From CAYPOY01 sp964412395 (GTDB taxonomy: Bacteria > Chloroflexota > Anaerolineae > B4-G1): a DNA stretch of 6,557 nucleotides. The DNA lies in NCBI GenBank assembly GCA_964412395.1, contig CAYPOY010000300.1, forward strand, positions 1-6,557, written 5' to 3'. Positions 4,949-6,557 of the stretch are shown here, in pieces. Within the stretch, counting starts at the first letter, position 1. The number at the start of each line of letters is the position of its first letter. The notes under the pieces are model-generated. The model ran no database searches. It had not been told where the DNA came from and was given only the letters and a program-made list of their open reading frames with translations. The translations under genes and the position numbers were made by a program.

Positions 4949-5800
4949 TCAGACCTCCTCAGCCGCGAACATATCGCGCAGGCCGTCACCCAACAGGTTG
5001 AAGCCGAGGACGACGACTACGATAGCCAGGGCGGGAAAGACTGAAATCCACCACTGGTCGGGCAGGTATCTGGCTCCATCGGCAACCATCGTCCCCAGGC
5101 CGGGCTTCGGTGGTTGCACGCCGAGTCCTACGAAACTGAGCGAGGAGCCGATAAGAATGACCCACCCCATATCGAGGCTTATCTTGGTAAAGATGGGCGA
5201 GATACAGTTGGGAAGGATTTCCCTGAAGATGATGTGGGCCTTGCTGGCTCCGATCGCCTCGGCAGAGTTGACAAAGAACTCGTTCCGCAGGGTGGAGGCG
5301 AGTCCGTAGACCAGCCGGGTATACCACGGCCACCACATCAAGGAGACGGCCAGCATGGCGTTGAACAAATTAGGGGTGAGAACAGAGCAAATAGCCAGGG
5401 CCAGGACCAAGGGTGGCACAGCCAGGAAAATGTCGGTGATGCGCATGATCACTGTATCCAGCCAGGTTCCCTGGTTGTAGCCGGCGATCAGTCCCAGTGT
5501 CACTCCCGGAGGGACGACGAGGCTCAGAACAACCACCCCCATCGTCAGCGAGAAACGGAAACCGAAGAAAATCCGGCTCATGATATCCCGGCCAACGATA
5601 TCGGTGCCGAACGGATAGCGCCAACAGGGAGGAGTGCTGGCATTAGTAAAGTCAACGAAAGCGCTGGCGTGCTGCGGGTACAGGGCGACCAGTGGAGCGA
5701 AAACGGCCAGGAAGACGATGAGGGAGACCGTAGACAACCCGACGATGGACATCGGATTGCGTGAGAACTTGTACCAGTTACGGCCAAGATTCTCCATCAT
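4949..5800 (-). CDS. dppC: Peptide ABC importer permease, DppC/OppC-like
   Basis: This 283-residue inner-membrane permease has an N-terminal cytoplasmic stretch with NWYKFSRNPMSIVGL, a first helix at about 17-41, the family motif FGTDIVGRDIMSRI (64-77), and five more likely helices at roughly 83-107, 122-145, 146-165, 205-228 and 252-275. The EAA loop that contacts the ATPases is clear: AEAIGASKAHIIFREILPN (180-198). The conserved LSFVGLGVQPP and LGDGLRDMF near the end are also typical. Length and order fit DppC. The start is one of two adjacent ATG codons (5798-5800 or 5795-5797), and the second is better spaced from the G-run ribosome binding site. A longer frame from 5959 would add 53 unconserved residues overlapping dppB and is rejected. 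The C-run upstream can pair with the ribosome binding site. Confidence 0.92.
   Translation of the reverse strand: MMENLGRNWYKFSRNPMSIVGLSTVSLIVFLAVFAPLVALYPQHASAFVDFTNASTPPCWRYPFGTDIVGRDIMSRIFFGFRFSLTMGVVVLSLVVPPGVTLGLIAGYNQGTWLDTVIMRITDIFLAVPPLVLALAICSVLTPNLFNAMLAVSLMWWPWYTRLVYGLASTLRNEFFVNSAEAIGASKAHIIFREILPNCISPIFTKISLDMGWVILIGSSLSFVGLGVQPPKPGLGTMVADGARYLPDQWWISVFPALAIVVVVLGFNLLGDGLRDMFAAEEV
4954..4960 (-). promoter_or_regulatory. Ribosome binding site of dppD inside the dppC end
   Basis: Minus-strand GAGGAGG lies six bases before the dppD ATG and is read in dppC as Glu-Glu followed by Val and the stop codon. It fixes the dppD start and indicates coupled translation of permease and ATPase. 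Confidence 0.85.
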
Positions 5801-5803
5801 CTT

Positions 5804-5837
5804 CCCCCCTGTTACTACGGGGGGGACTGAGGGGGGG
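5804..5837 (-). promoter_or_regulatory. C7/C7/G6 leader able to mask the dppC ribosome binding site
   Basis: In the transcript the order is C7 (5837-5831), five bases, C7 (5825-5819), nine bases (5818-5810), then G6 (5809-5804), followed by AAG and the dppC ATG. The G6 run is the only Shine-Dalgarno candidate. Either C7 run can pair with it, and the nearer one gives a six-base-pair all-G:C hairpin with a nine-base loop. This could tune dppC translation or be a dispersed C/G-run repeat that happens to lie there. It also fills the centre of the 67-base gap between dppB and dppC. Confidence 0.5.
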
Positions 5838-5867
5838 TGAGTCGAACTTTTTATCTGTGCTGTCACG

Positions 5868-6485
5868 TTATTCACCCCTCCCTGGAGCCAAGCGGATCCT
5901 GGGATCGAGTTGAGCGACGACGAGGTCAACCAGGATGTTGACGATGATAAAGACGACACCGAGGATCATAATGACAGCGGCGATGGCGTTCAAGTCCTTG
6001 CGCAACATGGCGTTGATCCCATAGCGGGATATCCCAGGCCAGTTGAAGATCAACTCAACCAGGAAGGCGCTGCCCAGTGTGGCGGCAAAATCGAGACCGA
6101 GGATCGAGATAGTCGGGATCAGGGAAGGTTTGAGCAGGAAACTCCTCATGATCACCTTCTCCGGGATGCCGAGTGAGCGTTCGGACGCGATGTAGTCTTT
6201 GGTCAAATTGTCGGACATGGTCGAACGGGTGATGCGGGCCTCCTGAGCCAGCCCCCCCATGGCCAGAGCGATTCCGGGCAGGATAAGGTGCCACAGGGCG
6301 TCGAAGAAAACGGCAAGGTCGCCTGCCAATAGGGCATCAATGGTAATGAGCCCCGTGACAACCGGAGGGCGAGAGAGCTCTGTACTGATTCGCCCCATCG
6401 CCGGCATCCAGTTCAGGGTCATACCAAACAGGAGAAGGAAAAGGATGGCAAAGACAAGCTCCAAGCCGGGCAGGACCCGGTCCAT
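5868..6485 (-). CDS. dppB: Peptide ABC importer permease, DppB/OppB-like, 5'-truncated
   Basis: The frame encodes the C-terminal two-thirds of a DppB-type permease. From about residue 9 it matches the family: ELVFAILFLLLFGMTLNWMP (helix and turn), HLILPGIALAMGGLA, RITRSTMSDNLTKDYI leading into the EAA loop with GIPEKVIMRSFLLKPSLIP (about 106-124), then LVELIFNWPGISRYG (142-156) and a final helix with NILVDLVVAQLDPRIR. Family members are usually a little over 300 residues, so the N-terminal helix and the first periplasmic region (roughly 110-130 residues) are missing. Immediately upstream the frame meets a TGA (6495-6497), and the opposite strand there reads as EngB. The first eight or so codons are therefore probably antisense EngB sequence rather than real dppB. 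The gene is either broken in the genome or the contig is chimeric here. The stop precedes dppC by 67 bases. Confidence 0.88.
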   Translation of the reverse strand: MDRVLPGLELVFAILFLLLFGMTLNWMPAMGRISTELSRPPVVTGLITIDALLAGDLAVFFDALWHLILPGIALAMGGLAQEARITRSTMSDNLTKDYIASERSLGIPEKVIMRSFLLKPSLIPTISILGLDFAATLGSAFLVELIFNWPGISRYGINAMLRKDLNAIAAVIMILGVVFIIVNILVDLVVAQLDPRIRLAPGRGE

Positions 6486-6557
6486 GAATTTCTTTCAGGC
6501 CGGAAACAACCGGATGTATCTGGTCGACCTCCCTGGTTACGGTTTCGCCCGGGTGCC
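6445..6557 (+). CDS. engB: Internal fragment of EngB (YihA/YsxC) GTPase
   Basis: The plus strand reads MAKTSSKPGRTRSMNFF, then QAGNNRMYLVDLPGYGFARV, to the window edge. EngB is a ribosome-assembly GTPase. In it, an S-S-x-P-G-R/K-T segment (G2 region) leads into NFF and then the G3 motif D-x-P-G-Y-G, and Bacillus YsxC has almost the same string of motifs. The P-loop (GxxxxGKS) should lie about 20-30 residues upstream, but the same frame there reads IAGIQFRVIPNRRRKR with no P-loop, and the minus strand there is dppB. The fragment therefore starts at a junction, somewhere around 6445-6465. The NRRRKRMAK part could be partly genuine, since EngB often has basic residues before this segment. The frame stays open to 6557, so the rest of EngB may lie beyond the window. 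Confidence 0.82.
   Translation, partial: MAKTSSKPGRTRSMNFFQAGNNRMYLVDLPGYGFARV

Noticed and set aside
5114..5764. Plus-strand open frame of 216 codons opposite dppC
   Set aside because: The Gln/Asp/His-rich product is typical of the reverse complement of a membrane protein gene, and dppC is unambiguous.
5801..5959. 53-residue N-terminal extension of DppC
   Set aside because: It overlaps dppB and the C/G-run leader, is Ser/Pro-rich and unlike DppC; the family start fits MMENLGRNWYKF.
1..6557. tRNA, rRNA, riboswitch or clear sigma-70 promoter
   Set aside because: I found no cloverleaf, rRNA-like block, recognised riboswitch core or convincing -35/-10 pair on either strand by reading; the operon promoter is probably upstream of the truncated dppB.

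Overview
The window carries a leftward (minus-strand) gene cluster from a fairly GC-rich bacterium. It has four components of a dipeptide/oligopeptide-type ABC importer, in transcription order DppB-like permease (5'-truncated), DppC-like permease, DppD-like ATPase and DppF-like ATPase. These are followed by an Asp/Glu/hydantoin-racemase family protein and then an AlbA_2 (Schlafen-type) ATP-binding protein of the COG2865 kind. GC-rich coding sequence, dispersed ATCTGCG-type intergenic repeats and C/G-run repeats would suit a Chloroflexota-like or similar environmental bacterium. That placement is only an impression, and no marker gene here fixes the taxon.

Layout from right to left. Positions 6463-6557 (perhaps from 6445) read on the plus strand as an internal piece of the GTPase EngB, including its DLPGYG motif. 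The dppB-like frame (5868-6485, minus) loses its N-terminal half at the same place, so a breakpoint or chimeric join lies near 6445-6465. dppC (4949-5800), dppD (3961-4947) and dppF (2842-3855) follow. The dppC/dppD junction is tightly coupled, with a 1-base gap and a Shine-Dalgarno site inside the end of dppC. Two related intergenic repeats built from ATCTGCG/CGCAGAT words lie on either side of dppF (3881-3958 and 2795-2853), and the second supplies the dppF stop codon. The racemase (1990-2772) has a good ribosome binding site. Its stop overlaps the start of the AlbA_2 gene (365-1993) as ATGA.

The leftmost 364 bases hold no convincing intact gene. They contain a hairpin just after the AlbA_2 gene (313-353), a possible small reading frame broken by a TGA (146-319), a cluster of short palindromes, and a copy of the last 21 codons of the racemase gene (58-121, 60 of 64 bases identical to 2000-2063).

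How the genes may work together: the importer would bring in peptides or peptide-like amino-acid derivatives, and the racemase would interconvert enantiomers of an imported or released product. No substrate-binding protein (DppA) is in the window. The AlbA_2 gene is translationally coupled to the racemase but bounded by a direct repeat of the racemase 3' end, so it looks like an added cassette rather than an original part of the transport operon. The most notable observations are this repeat-bounded cassette, the engB/dppB join, the degenerate ABC signature in DppF (VGGGE for LSGGQ), and a C7/G6 hairpin able to mask the dppC ribosome binding site. I do not see a clear, complete new biological system.
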